A DNA stretch of 64,000 bases. Source: CAWHYG01 sp963833505 (GTDB taxonomy: Bacteria > Eisenbacteria > RBG-16-71-46 > CAIMUX01). Shown here piece after piece: positions 9,417-19,400 of this stretch (positions within the stretch are counted from its first letter, which is position 1; each line of letters starts with the position of its first letter). The notes under the pieces are model-generated. The model had not been told where the DNA came from and did not search any database. It saw nothing but the letters and a program-made list of their open reading frames with translations. Position numbers and translations under genes: made by a program. The DNA is taken from contig CAWHYG010000006.1 of assembly GCA_963833505.1 (NCBI GenBank), positions 248,001-312,000 on the forward strand, written 5' to 3'.

Positions 9417-9445
9417 AAAAAAAAACCGTCCGGCCGCTGGCCGGA
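9417..9445 (-). terminator. Intrinsic terminator after the sigma-54 activator gene
   Basis: On the minus strand TCCGGCC and GGCCGGA form a 7-bp stem with a 3-base loop. A short CGG follows, then a run of nine T. This is a textbook rho-independent terminator. It lies 65 bases past the stop of the sigma-54 activator and ends directly before the first candidate ATG of the PtsN-like gene. Confidence 0.82.
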
Positions 9446-9509
9446 GGCCTTGCGAGCCGGGGCGGATCGCTCCACCCCATTCCAGTCCGGCGCCGCGGGT
9501 CCGCCGAGT

Positions 9510-11507
9510 TCACGATCTCCGCGGATGCCGACGATCCAGTCTGTACCTTTGGATCTTGCTCTTCAACCCCTTCCGCGACAACCCCAAGCTCGCGGCCGCC
9601 CGGCTCTTGTTCCAGTCCAACTGGTCGAGCACTTCACTGATCAGGCCGCGTTCGAACCGCTCGAGCTTCTCCCGGAGGGTGGACCCGGTCGCCCCGGCGT
9701 GGGTCGTCTCCAGCACCGCCGCCGGAAGGAGCGCGGGCACGAGGACTCCGCCGTTCTCGACCAGGGTCACGGCTCTCTTGATCGCCTTCTCGAGCTCGCG
9801 CACGTTGCCGGGCCAGGTGTGGGCGCAGAGCGCCTCGTGAAACGCGGGAGCGACCCCGGCGACGTCGCGGCCCAGCGCCGCGGCGTACTTGCCGACGAAA
9901 CAGTCCGCCAGCAGGGAGACGTCGTCCGCCCGCTCCCGGAGGGGCGGGACGGTGATGGAGATGTCGTTCAGGCGATAGTACAGGTCCTTGAGGAACTGGC
10001 CGCCCGCAACCTCCCGCGCGAGGTCGGGGCAGCTCGTGGCGCAGACGACCCGGACGTCGAGGCGCCGGTAGGCGGTCGATCCCACCGGCCGGACCTCGCC
10101 GGAGTCGAGCATGTGCAGGAATCGCCGCTGCACCGATTGCCCGGCCTTGTCGATCTCATCCAGGAAGATCGTGCCCCCGTTCGCTTCTTCCAGCAGGCCG
10201 ACGCGGTCCTGGATCGCTCCGGTGAACGCCCCTTTGCGATGACCGAACAGCTCGCTTTCGAGCAGGCTGTCGGGAAGAGCCGCGCAGTCGACCGTCACGA
10301 AGGGATGGCCCCGGCGCCCGCTGGTCCGGTGGATGGCCTGGGCGAGGAGCTTCTTCCCCGTGCCGGTCTCTCCCTGCAGCAGCACGGTCAGATCGGAGTC
10401 GCCCACCTTCTGGATCAACCCGAGGATCGAGAGCATCCGGCTGTTCTGGGTGATGACGTCGGCCAGCCAGATGCCGCCCTCGAGCTTCCCGAGCTGCTCG
10501 GAGGCGGACGCGGCACCGATCGGGAGAAGACGGCGCGACGCGTTGGTCAAGAGGACGAGAGCGTAGTCCAGCTCGGCGCGGCCGAAGGGGGCGCGCGCCG
10601 GGCTCCGCCGCTCCAGGTAGACCACGTGCTCGCGGCCGAAGAAGACGGCCGGAATGACCATGGCGGAAATGCCCCCGCGAGGGTCTTCGTCTTCCCAGGG
10701 CGCTCGCAAAAGCTGGGCCCGAGCGGGTTCTCCCATCCCGAGCGACGAGATGGGGAAGGATCTCCGCCCGCGCAGGCGGCCCATCGAAACCGTCGAGATG
10801 ACTTCGAGCGTCTGCGCTTCGATCCGTCCGAGGACGGCGCCATCGGCGCCGAGCGCTTCGCCCATCAGGGTCAGAATGGCCCGGAGCTTCTCCCCCGGAC
10901 CCTGCTCGGCGCGGAGGATCTCCTCCAGCGTCAGGAAGGCATGCTGGCCGTCCAGCGCCCGGGCGGAACGCTCCTCCTCGATCTGGCGGATCCGCTCATC
11001 GATTTCAGGAATCAAGGTCGCGATCGCCGGCACGGCCAGGACCGACTCCTCGAACCGTTCGCGCACCGACTGCATCAGGGCGCGCGCCTCGCGGCCGCGA
11101 TCCAGGAGGAGGAGGCCCCGGCTCAGACGGAGCTCGCCGTGCGCTTCCCGCCGGACGACGCCCATCCGGCGCCAGAGATCCCGGACCTTGGTCGTCCAGC
11201 CCAGGGCTTCCTGGTGGCTCGACCGCAACTCCTCCATGTCGGCCCGGCGCTGGTAGAGAACGGCCAGGAAGGGCAGCTCGCTGCTGCGGCGCAGCCGGTC
11301 CTCGAGAAGCTGGAACTTCACCAGGGCGTCGTTCCAGCGCTCCTGGTGGGCGGCGATCTCCATCAACCCGAGGAGGGACCGATTCTCCTGGTAGCGATCC
11401 CGCTCCTCCTCGGCGAGGGCGAGAGCCAGCCTGAACTCCCCTTCCGCCGGCTGCCACGCGCCCCGATCCAGATCAAGGTTCGCTTCGACCAGCAGGGTCT
11501 CGAGCAT
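9510..11507 (-). CDS. Sigma-54 activator, C-terminal part (TPR end, GAF-like, AAA+, Fis HTH)
   Basis: 665 residues. The first 180 or so continue a TPR array, a GAF-like sensor region lies at about 185-330, and the AAA+ domain follows with Walker A GETGTGKK (379-386), GAFTGA (426-431) and Walker B TIFLDEID. A Fis-type helix-turn-helix is at about 625-660. GAFTGA is the loop that contacts sigma-54 RNA polymerase, so this should be an active enhancer-binding protein. Its opening ATG sits in the middle of what looks like a helix that begins in the overlapping upstream frame; see the frameshift finding. There is no receiver domain, so input is probably through TPR/GAF. Confidence 0.9.
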   Translation of the reverse strand: MLETLLVEANLDLDRGAWQPAEGEFRLALALAEEERDRYQENRSLLGLMEIAAHQERWNDALVKFQLLEDRLRRSSELPFLAVLYQRRADMEELRSSHQEALGWTTKVRDLWRRMGVVRREAHGELRLSRGLLLLDRGREARALMQSVRERFEESVLAVPAIATLIPEIDERIRQIEEERSARALDGQHAFLTLEEILRAEQGPGEKLRAILTLMGEALGADGAVLGRIEAQTLEVISTVSMGRLRGRRSFPISSLGMGEPARAQLLRAPWEDEDPRGGISAMVIPAVFFGREHVVYLERRSPARAPFGRAELDYALVLLTNASRRLLPIGAASASEQLGKLEGGIWLADVITQNSRMLSILGLIQKVGDSDLTVLLQGETGTGKKLLAQAIHRTSGRRGHPFVTVDCAALPDSLLESELFGHRKGAFTGAIQDRVGLLEEANGGTIFLDEIDKAGQSVQRRFLHMLDSGEVRPVGSTAYRRLDVRVVCATSCPDLAREVAGGQFLKDLYYRLNDISITVPPLRERADDVSLLADCFVGKYAAALGRDVAGVAPAFHEALCAHTWPGNVRELEKAIKRAVTLVENGGVLVPALLPAAVLETTHAGATGSTLREKLERFERGLISEVLDQLDWNKSRAAASLGLSRKGLKSKIQRYRLDRRHPRRS

Positions 11508-12567
11508 GAGATCGCCGCGGGCGGCCAGAATGCTCGACCCGGTCGCGCAACCTGGCCACGAGGGCCGCCGCCTCGACTCCGCGCCCTTCCGACCGGGCGA
11601 GATGGGCCTCTTCCAGCATGAGGAGGCAGGCTTCCCGTTCCGGCAGCGGATCCAGGGAACCGGCGCACGCCGCCAGATGCTCGCGCGCAGCTTCGAACTC
11701 CCAGGATTCGCGGGCGAGGCGGGCCAGGGCGAGGTGCGAACGGAGAGCGCGGGCCGGCGAATTCAGCTCGGTGGCGTGGCGCAGGCTCATCTCCAGCCGG
11801 CCCCTGGCCTCCTCGTAGCGGCCCATCTTCATCAGAACCAGGGCGAGGCTCTGGATGATCGCCCCCTGGTCCTGGAACTCCCCTTCGGTGGCGCGCAGGT
11901 AATAGGCCGCCTGGTAGTGCTCGAGCGCCCGTTCCCACTCGCAACCGTGCTTGTGGACATGGCCCAGGTTCAGGTACCCGAGCGCGAGGTTGACGATGTC
12001 TCCGCTTTGACGGAAATGCGCGAGCGCCGCGCGGAAGTGGACCTTGGCCTCGTCGATGTCCCCCCGGCGGAAGCAGACGGTGCCGAGCAGGTTGTGGGCG
12101 ACGCCGGAATCGGGAGTGTTGACATCCTGGAAGAGCGAGACCGCTCGCAGGCCCTCCGCCTGGGCGTCGCTCAGCTGCCCCGCTTCGAGATAGGACTTGC
12201 CGAGCTGGACGCGGCAGCGGCCCAGCTCCAGGCGATCCTCGGCGCTGAGCTCCACCGGATCAGGCAGCGAGGCCAGCAGGGGGGCGAGGAGGCGGATGGC
12301 GTCGAGATGCTGCCCCAGACGGGCCTCGGAGTGCGCGATCCGGCGCGCCAGACCCAGGGTCCGCGGGCATTCGCCCGAATTCCACAGCTCGAGCCAGGTG
12401 TGCAGCGCCTCCGCATGGTCGCCGGCCCGGGCATAGAGGTCGCCAACCCCCAGCGCATCCTGGAGCCGATGGGCGGACTCCGTGTCCGGCGTGTCCGAGC
12501 CGAACGGGGCGTTCAGCTGCGGGCTCGTGGATCGTGAATCCGGCGCGCCTTCGTCCAGATAGTCCAT
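11473..12567 (-). CDS. TPR N-terminal part of the sigma-54 activator (frameshifted)
   Basis: 364 residues made of repeated helix pairs of TPR type (clear units such as AHNLLGTVCFRRGDIDEA and GYLNLGHVHKHG). The sense ends at about residue 345; the last 20 or so residues are Arg/Pro-rich and do not look like TPR. The other frame carries on smoothly with SILAARGDLMLETLL. I read this and 9510-11507 as one gene of roughly 1,010 codons broken by one extra base near 11536. GGGAG precedes the ATG. Confidence 0.78.
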   Translation of the reverse strand: MDYLDEGAPDSRSTSPQLNAPFGSDTPDTESAHRLQDALGVGDLYARAGDHAEALHTWLELWNSGECPRTLGLARRIAHSEARLGQHLDAIRLLAPLLASLPDPVELSAEDRLELGRCRVQLGKSYLEAGQLSDAQAEGLRAVSLFQDVNTPDSGVAHNLLGTVCFRRGDIDEAKVHFRAALAHFRQSGDIVNLALGYLNLGHVHKHGCEWERALEHYQAAYYLRATEGEFQDQGAIIQSLALVLMKMGRYEEARGRLEMSLRHATELNSPARALRSHLALARLARESWEFEAAREHLAACAGSLDPLPEREACLLMLEEAHLARSEGRGVEAAALVARLRDRVEHSGRPRRSHARDPAGRSEP

Positions 12568-12614
12568 GAATCTCCCGGCGCCGAGGATCTATTCGGCGTC
12601 GCGACAGTCCCTTG

Positions 12615-12965
12615 TCAAAAGAGCCTGAACCACAGAGCCAGGAGTGCGAGCTTCCAAGCCACTCCTGAGGTCATGGGAATCTGAGGCCGATTCCCTGACG
12701 GCATGACTCCTTGCCCCCCCTGATGGTTTGCCTGGCCGTTGACCGGGTTCATCGGGAACGTGTCGATCCCGAACTCGTCGGGATCGCCACTGTGGCTGCC
12801 GCCACCATTCGGCGAGCCGCAAGCATGCGGCAAGACCGGCGCGCTGTGGTTCCCGTGAGGACCCGTGAGCGGCCCCGCTCCCAGGACCGGACTGTAGAGA
12901 AACAAGACTGCAAGAGCGGCCAGAATCACGGGCCACGTGAATTCTGCCCTGATGTTGCGCTTCAT
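12615..12965 (-). CDS. Small secreted or membrane-anchored protein, unknown
   Basis: 116 residues. A signal-type N-terminus (FTWPVILAALAVLFLYSP) is followed by a Gly/Pro/His/Asn-rich body and a short hydrophobic C-terminus (VAWKLALLALWFRLF) that may be a second membrane segment. No family is recognised. The start at 12965 has GGAGG 7 bases upstream and lies about 60 bases below a near-consensus sigma-70 promoter, so it is probably well expressed. Confidence 0.6.
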   Translation of the reverse strand: MKRNIRAEFTWPVILAALAVLFLYSPVLGAGPLTGPHGNHSAPVLPHACGSPNGGGSHSGDPDEFGIDTFPMNPVNGQANHQGGQGVMPSGNRPQIPMTSGVAWKLALLALWFRLF

Positions 12966-13032
12966 GAACAACCTCCAGCCGCTGGACGGTTCAGTTGCCC
13001 GAACGGTGCGGAGACCAAGCCAACCCAAGGGG

Positions 13033-13062
13033 ATTTTATCGCGTTCCGTGAGACCCTGTCAA
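13033..13062 (-). promoter_or_regulatory. Near-consensus sigma-70 promoter of the small secreted protein gene
   Basis: Read on the minus strand: TTGACA at 13062-13057, an 18-base spacer, then TAAAAT at 13038-13033. A transcript starting near 13026 would have a leader of about 60 bases before the ATG at 12965, with GGAGG in place. The local AT content is far above the surroundings. Confidence 0.7.
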
Positions 13063-13331
13063 TCGATTCCGGGACAACACCTCCTGGCCGCTCCTGACAG
13101 AAGGGTCGGGACATTGCCCGGGACCGCGAGGGCTCGGCCCCGGACCGGCCGTGCTCGACTCCGGTCAAGCACCTCCGGACGGCTCGAGCTCAACTCCGAA
13201 GGGCCCGAACCCGGCTCCGAAGGGGCGGGTCCTTTGCAGGCGATTCCCGCCTTGGGCTGCCCTGGGAACCGGACCTGGACGAACCCTGGAAGCCGCGGTG
13301 CCGCCGCTGGAGCGCGCCGAGGCAATCCTCT
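13063..13331. other. Intergenic stretch between divergent genes
   Basis: Together with the two promoters this is a gap of about 450 bases between the small secreted protein and the diguanylate cyclase. Apart from the promoters I see only a short imperfect duplication around 13190-13225 (CTCCGAAGGG twice). No gene or RNA structure is supported. Confidence 0.5.
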
Positions 13332-13360
13332 TGAGACGAGGCGAGGGGGGTGGTACCATG
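13332..13360 (+). promoter_or_regulatory. Possible promoter of the diguanylate cyclase gene
   Basis: TTGAGA at 13332-13337, a 17-base spacer and TACCAT at 13355-13360, the latter inside a GTGGTAnnnT box that recurs elsewhere. The leader to the GTG start would be about 115 bases. Confidence 0.4.
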
Positions 13361-13482
13361 GATCACGCTCGGCAAAGGCCAAAAGTTGGCCGGATCGGAT
13401 GCGGGATCGCGGGAGAATTCCGGTGACCGGGTCCGGCGGCGGCAGGATCTGCAGGTTCGAAATGCGGGGAGGCGCTTCCGTC

Positions 13483-14781
13483 GTGAAGCGGATACCGATC
13501 AACTACCATGAATTTCTCCGCAACGTGGTAGCGCGGGCTCCGCTGGGATGGGAGGAGCAGGCCCTGCTGGAGCGGGTCCTGCGGGACGGCGGGCCCCGCG
13601 AACTGGAACAGGCGGCCCGCACCCTGATCGACAGCTTGATCGATCGAGGCGTCCTGACGGTTCTCGAGCGCGTTCGGGAAGGTGACTCGGAGCGTCTCAG
13701 GCTCAGGGACTCCGAGCGAAAACTGCGCATCCATATCCGGCTTCCCCTTCGGCCCTATGCTCCCGAGGCCAAAATCCTTTCGCTGCCTCTCGATCTGTCG
13801 GCCCGCACCGGGATTCGCTATCACCAGGTACAGGGCCTGCTCGCCATCCAGGGGAGCCTCGTCACCTACGATCGCGTCATGACTCCGCGCGAGCTGGTTC
13901 AGCGGATGGAGCGGGCCGCACGCGAGCTCATTCCGGTCGCCTGGGCCGGGTTTCATCCGTTCGAGACGCCCGCGGGCGAAGATTGGGGAAAGATCCCGTC
14001 CTGGAACGGGTTTCCGATCCGGCCCGAAGAGTTGGGGGCGCTCTCCTCGCAGCGGGATCATCTGGTCTTCTATCCGGACCTCGGCAAGGACGGCTCGCTT
14101 CTCTTCATCGGTCTCGGAGACGAGGAGACCGGATGGCGGGGACTCCTCGCGCTGAGCCAGCCGGAGCGCGAGCACTTCACGCCCGAGAAGATCGCCCTGT
14201 CGCATCTCGTGGCCCAGCACTTCCAGTGCATGATCTCGACCAGCCTGCGATTGAAGGGGCTGATCTTCTATGACTTCCTGACCGGGATCTACAACCGCTC
14301 CTACTTCGAGGAACAGCTCGATCGGGAGCTGGCCCTGGCCGAACGGCGCGACCAGTCCCTCGCGCTTCTCATCATCGACGTCGACGATTTCAAGTCGTTC
14401 AACACGCGCTACGGATACGAGGGCGGCAACCGCGTCCTGGCCACGGTCGCGTGCGTGCTCAAGGCCGCGCTCAGGAACACCGATACGCTGGCGCGGTACG
14501 GCGGCGAGGAGTTCGCGGTCATTCTCGCTCCCCCGGTGCCGCGGGACGAAGCTCGCGCCATCTGCGAGAGGCTGCGTGCGGCCGTGGCCGGCGAGCCGCT
14601 GGCGCTCCGCGGGCTCGACGGACAGGCGGCGAACGACCGCGTCACCGTCTCGATCGGCGGAGCCCTCTATCCGGAGAGCGGGCGCGGTGCCCGGGACCTC
14701 TGGAACGGCGCCAACCGCCTGCTGCTCGAGGCCAAGTCGCGGGGCAAGAACGCGGTTCGATTCGCCGGCGACGCTTCCTGA
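13483..14781 (+). CDS. GGDEF diguanylate cyclase
   Basis: 432 residues. The first 250 or so form an unrecognised N-terminal region with GAF-like character. The GGDEF domain runs from about 265 to the end. The active-site GGEEF is at 340-344, and an inhibitory-site RxxD (RNTD) lies five residues before it, so product inhibition by cyclic di-GMP is expected. There are no membrane segments, so it is cytoplasmic. The GTG at 13483 is preferred because GGAGG lies 10 bases upstream; an ATG at 13462 is the alternative. Confidence 0.9.
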   Translation: MKRIPINYHEFLRNVVARAPLGWEEQALLERVLRDGGPRELEQAARTLIDSLIDRGVLTVLERVREGDSERLRLRDSERKLRIHIRLPLRPYAPEAKILSLPLDLSARTGIRYHQVQGLLAIQGSLVTYDRVMTPRELVQRMERAARELIPVAWAGFHPFETPAGEDWGKIPSWNGFPIRPEELGALSSQRDHLVFYPDLGKDGSLLFIGLGDEETGWRGLLALSQPEREHFTPEKIALSHLVAQHFQCMISTSLRLKGLIFYDFLTGIYNRSYFEEQLDRELALAERRDQSLALLIIDVDDFKSFNTRYGYEGGNRVLATVACVLKAALRNTDTLARYGGEEFAVILAPPVPRDEARAICERLRAAVAGEPLALRGLDGQAANDRVTVSIGGALYPESGRGARDLWNGANRLLLEAKSRGKNAVRFAGDAS

Positions 14782-14925
14782 GCCGGACGCAGGCGCCGGC
14801 GTCCGTGCCGCCGGCTCGGCCGCGGTCGAACGCGCTCCGGCCGGATGCAGGCGCCTCCGGCGCCCTGGTCGCCGGCCTGGCTGCGATCGAATTCTCCCGG
14901 CCGGATGCAGGCGCCTCCGGCACGC
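14782..14925. repeat. Three spaced copies of a 16-22 bp GC-rich hairpin element
   Basis: Copies begin at 14782, 14840 and 14900, spaced 58 and 60 bases. The second and third share GCCGGATGCAGGCGCCTCCG plus GC. GCCGGA and TCCGGC at the ends are inverted repeats and GGCGCC inside is palindromic, so each can fold. The first copy is shorter and diverged. They fill the gap behind the cyclase stop. Confidence 0.6.
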
Positions 14926-15056
14926 ACCCTTCCCGGCTTGACACCTCATGGGGCGGTCTCCATCCTCCGCAGAGGCGGCCCTCGCACAAGCCGTCCGGAA
15001 CGGACCGACTTCGGCGCACCAGGCCCGACCAGTCTGCCCGGGTGCGGAAAGATCGC

Positions 15057-16415
15057 GTGTCCCAACGCGGCCGCGGCCGGACGGCGCCGAACCTCTCCGG
15101 AGGAGGCCCAGCCATCAGATCAGGGATCCGGTTCCAACCGCCGCCGGCCGCCGCGCGGGTCGCGCCCCCACCCCGGGTCCGGGCAGGCCTCACGCGACGT
15201 CCTCTTCCGGCGGCTTTCCTGGTCACTCTTCTTGTCCTGTCCTGCTCCGGCACCGGAGGTCGGCAGCCGGCGCCGCGCGCCGAGGTAGCGCCCGTGCTGG
15301 CGGCCAAGGCGCAGCAACGGGACGCGCCGGTGACGCTCCGGACCATCGGGACGGTCGAGGCTTTTCGCACGGTGGACGTTTGCGCCCGCGTCGGCGGGCA
15401 GCTCACCCAGGTGCACTTCCGCGAAGGCCAGGACGTCAAGCAAGGGGATCTGCTCTTCTCCCTCGACGCCCGTCCCTACCAGGCCGCCTACGACGCCGCG
15501 CGCGCCGACCTGATGCGGCAGCAGGCTCAGAGCGCGAGCGCGTCCGCCGACGCCAGAAGGCTGGCGCTTCTCCAGAAGAGCGACTACGTCACGCCGGAGC
15601 AGTACGACGAGGCGGTGGCGACGGCGCGGGCCGACAGCGCGGCGGTGGCGGGAAGCGCGGCGAATCTCGAGGACGCCCGCTTGAACGTCGAGTACTGCAC
15701 GATCCGCGCCTCCATCCCCGGGCGGACCGGCAATCTCCTGATCCACGAAGGCAACCTGGTGCGGGCGAACGATTCCAATCCCCTCCTCGTCATCAACCAG
15801 ATCTCGCCGATCTTCGTGGGTTTCTCCGTGCCGGAGGGACGCCTGCCCGAGATCATGGCGGCGGCCGGAGACGCGGGCGCGGGTCATGAGCTCGAGGTGG
15901 ACGCGGCTCCGCCGGGATCGACCGGCGCGCCCCCGCGCGGCGCGCTCACCTTCGTGAACAACACGGTCGACCCGGCCACGGGAACGGTGCTGCTGAAGGC
16001 GGAGTTCCCCAACGAGGATCGCAAGCTCTGGCCGGGGCAGTTCGTTGAGGTCACGTTGATCCTGGGCATCCGCCGCGGAGCGGTGGTGGTTCCGGCCTCC
16101 GCGGTCCAGACGTCGCAGAAGGGAAGCTATGTCTTCGTCATCGGACCCGATCTGACGGCGGAGATGAGACCGGTCACGCCGGGTCCGGCACTCGGCGACG
16201 AGATGATCGTGGAGAAGGGGCTCCAGCCGGGCGAGACGGTCGTGACGGACGGCCACCTCCGCGTGGTGCCCGGCGGCAAGGTCGTGATCAAATCGGGCTC
16301 GGAAAACGGAGACCTTCCTTCGGGCGGAGGGACCGGCGCCGAAGCAGCGGGCAGTGGGGCCGGCGGCACGACCGCGATCCCCGGCGAGGGCGGCAAGACC
16401 CGGTCCGGTCCATGA
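15057..16415 (+). CDS. RND efflux periplasmic adaptor lipoprotein (HlyD/AcrA-like)
   Basis: Membrane-fusion protein of an RND pump. The signal peptide ends in a lipobox LVLSC, then come a first beta-barrel/lipoyl half (RVGGQLTQVHFREGQDVKQG), an Ala-rich helical hairpin, the second lipoyl half (EYCTIRASIPGRTG), and the barrel and membrane-proximal domains. A Gly/Ser-rich tail ends the protein. The exact start is uncertain. I give the GTG at 15057, but the best ribosome-binding site in the region (AGGAGG at 15101-15106) lies 7 bases before an ATC at 15114 and no ATG is near. The stop overlaps the pump gene start as ATGA. Confidence 0.88.
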   Translation: MSQRGRGRTAPNLSGGGPAIRSGIRFQPPPAAARVAPPPRVRAGLTRRPLPAAFLVTLLVLSCSGTGGRQPAPRAEVAPVLAAKAQQRDAPVTLRTIGTVEAFRTVDVCARVGGQLTQVHFREGQDVKQGDLLFSLDARPYQAAYDAARADLMRQQAQSASASADARRLALLQKSDYVTPEQYDEAVATARADSAAVAGSAANLEDARLNVEYCTIRASIPGRTGNLLIHEGNLVRANDSNPLLVINQISPIFVGFSVPEGRLPEIMAAAGDAGAGHELEVDAAPPGSTGAPPRGALTFVNNTVDPATGTVLLKAEFPNEDRKLWPGQFVEVTLILGIRRGAVVVPASAVQTSQKGSYVFVIGPDLTAEMRPVTPGPALGDEMIVEKGLQPGETVVTDGHLRVVPGGKVVIKSGSENGDLPSGGGTGAEAAGSGAGGTTAIPGEGGKTRSGP

Positions 16416-19400
16416 TCTCCGATCTCTTCATCCGGCGCCCGGTCATGACCACGCTGGTCATGCTCGGGATCCTGCTCTTCGGAGTCATGGGCTACCGTCA
16501 GCTTCCTGTGAGCGATCTGCCCAACGTGGACTTCCCGACCATCTCGGTCTCCGCCCAGCTTCCGGGGGCCGGCCCCGAGACCATGGCCTCGTCCGTGGCC
16601 ACACCGCTCGAGAAGCAGTTCTCGACCATCCCCGGCATCAGCTCGATGACCTCGACCAGCCAGCTCGGGCAGTCCTCCATCACCCTTCAGTTCGATCTGT
16701 CGCGCAACATCGACGCCGCGGCCCAGGACGTCCAATCGGCCATCTCCGCCGTCCAGCGCCAGCTTCCCACGGACATGCCGGCGCCTCCCTCCTACCAGAA
16801 GGTCAACCCGGCCGATCAGCCGATCCTCTTCCTCACCATGACCTCGCCCACGCTTCCCCTGAGCACGCTGGACGAATACGGCGAGACCCTGGTGGCGCAG
16901 AGGGTCTCGATGATCGACGGGGTCGCGCAGGTGCAGGTCTTCGGCGCGCAGAAGTACGCCGTCCGGGTCCAGGTCGATCCCAACGCTCTCGCCGCCAAGG
17001 GCATCGGCATCGATGACGTCGTCGACGCGATCCAGCGGGAGAACGTCGACCTTCCCACCGGCACCTTGATGGGGCCCGACAAGTCCGTCACGATCGACGC
17101 CTCGGGACAGCTCACCCAGGCGGGCGCCTTCCGCCCGCTCATCGTCGCCTACCGGAATGGCAACCCCGTCCGGCTCCAGGAGGTCGGCAATGTCCTCGAC
17201 GACGTCGAAAACAACCGCACGGCGGCCTGGTACGTGGACCAGCGCTCCATCATCCTGGTTGTGCAACGCCAGCCCGGGACCAACACGGTCGCGGTGACCG
17301 GCGCGGTCAAGGCGCTTCTCCCCACCTTCCGCTCGCGGCTTCCCGCCTCGGTCAGTCTGCACGTCCTCTACGACCGGTCGCAGTCGATCCGCGCCTCGGT
17401 CGACGACGTCCGCTTCACCCTTCTTCTGACTCTCTGCCTCGTCGTCCTCGTCATCTTCCTGTTCCTGCGCAACCTCTCCGCCACCGTCATCCCCTCGCTG
17501 GCGCTGCCCATGTCGGTCGTGGGGACCTTCGCGGTCATGAGCCTGATGGGCTACAACCTGGACAACCTCTCCCTGATGGCCCTGACGCTTTCGGTCGGCT
17601 TCGTGGTGGACGACGCGATCGTGATGCTCGAGAACATCGTCCGGCACATGGAGATGGGGGAAGGCGCGATGGAGGCGGCCTTCCGGGGGTCGCGGGAGAT
17701 CGGCTTCACCATCGTCTCGATGACCCTGTCGCTGGCCGCGGTCCTCATCCCGGTTTTGTTCATGGGCGGGATCATCGGCCGGCTCTTCCACGAGTTCGCC
17801 GTGACGATCGGCGCCGCCATCCTCATTTCGGGCCTGGTTTCCCTGACGCTCACCCCGATGCTCTGCAGCCGCTTCCTGCGCCCGGAGCGGACCGCTCACG
17901 CCGGGACGAAGGGCCGCCCGGCCCACGGCCGGATCTACGAAGCCTCGGAACGCGCCTTCGACGGCATGCTGCGCTTCTATCAGGTCGGGCTCCGGTGGAG
18001 CCTCAGGCACCGGCGGTGGGTGCTGGGCTTCTCGGCGCTGGTCCTTCTGGCCACGATCCAGCTCTTTCGGATCATTCCCAAGGGATTCGTTCCGAGCCAG
18101 GACAACGGCCTGATCAACATCAATACCGAGGCGGCCGAAGGATCCTCCTTCGACGCCATGTCCAGGTACACGCAGAACCTGGCCGCGGTCGTCGCGAAGG
18201 ATCCCAACGTCGACGGCTTCATGGCCCGGGTCGGCACCAGCAGCGCGCGCAGCGGCAGCAACACCGGCGGCTTCCTCATCCGGCTCAAGCCCCGGAAGGA
18301 CCGTGCGCTGAACGCGGACGAGGTGATCACCGAGCTGCGCCCCAAGCTGGCCCAGGTCCCCGGAATCCGGTGCTTCCTCTCCAACCCGCCCCCGATCAAC
18401 GTCGGCGGGCGCGTGACGCGCAGCCAGTACCAGGTCACGCTGCAGGGGACCGACACGGGCGAGCTTTACGCGGCGGCGACGCCCTTGTTCGAGAAGATGC
18501 GCGCCCTGCCCGGCCTGACCGACCTGAGCAGCGACCTCGAGATCAAGAACCCGCAGGTCAACCTGACCGTCAATCGCGAGCGGGCCACCGCCCTGGGCGT
18601 GTCGACCTCGGAGATCGAGCAGACGTTGTACAACGCCTACGGCTCGCGCCAGATCTCGACCATCTACACCCCGACCAACGAGTACATGGTCATCCTCGAG
18701 CTCAAGCCGGAGTTCCAGCGGAACGTCTCCGCCCTCTCCATGCTCTACGTGCGCGCCGCCGACGGGAACCTGATCCCCCTGAGCGCGGTGGCGGACCTCA
18801 AGCCCACGGTGGGACCGCTCAGCGTCAACCACACCGGCCAGTTCCCCTCGGTCACGCTCTCGTTCAACCTCAAGCCGGGCGTCTCGCTGGGCCAGGCGGT
18901 CGACGCCGTGAACAAGCTCGCGCGCGCGAACCTTCCGCCCACCATCACGACCAGCTTCCAGGGCACGGCCCAGGCCTTCCAGTCCTCCTTGCAGGGATTG
19001 GGCCTTTTGCTCCTCATGGCGGTGCTCGTGATCTACCTGGTGCTCGGGATCCTCTATGAGAGCTTCATCCACCCGTTCACGATCCTCTCGGCGCTGCCCT
19101 TCGCCGGGTTCGGTGCCCTCGTCACCCTGCTTCTCTTCCGGGTGGACCTCAACATCTACGGCTTCGTCGGGATCATCATGCTGGTCGGCCTGGTCAAGAA
19201 GAACGGCATCATGATGATCGACTTCGCCCTGGCCGCGCGGCGGGAGAAGGGCCGAACGGCGGCCGACGCGATCTATCAGGCCTGCGTCGTCCGATTCCGC
19301 CCGATCATGATGACGACGATGGCGGCCTTGATGGGCACGCTTCCCATCGCGATCGGAGTCGGCGCCGGTTCGGAGGCGCGGCGGCCGCTCGGTCTGGCCG

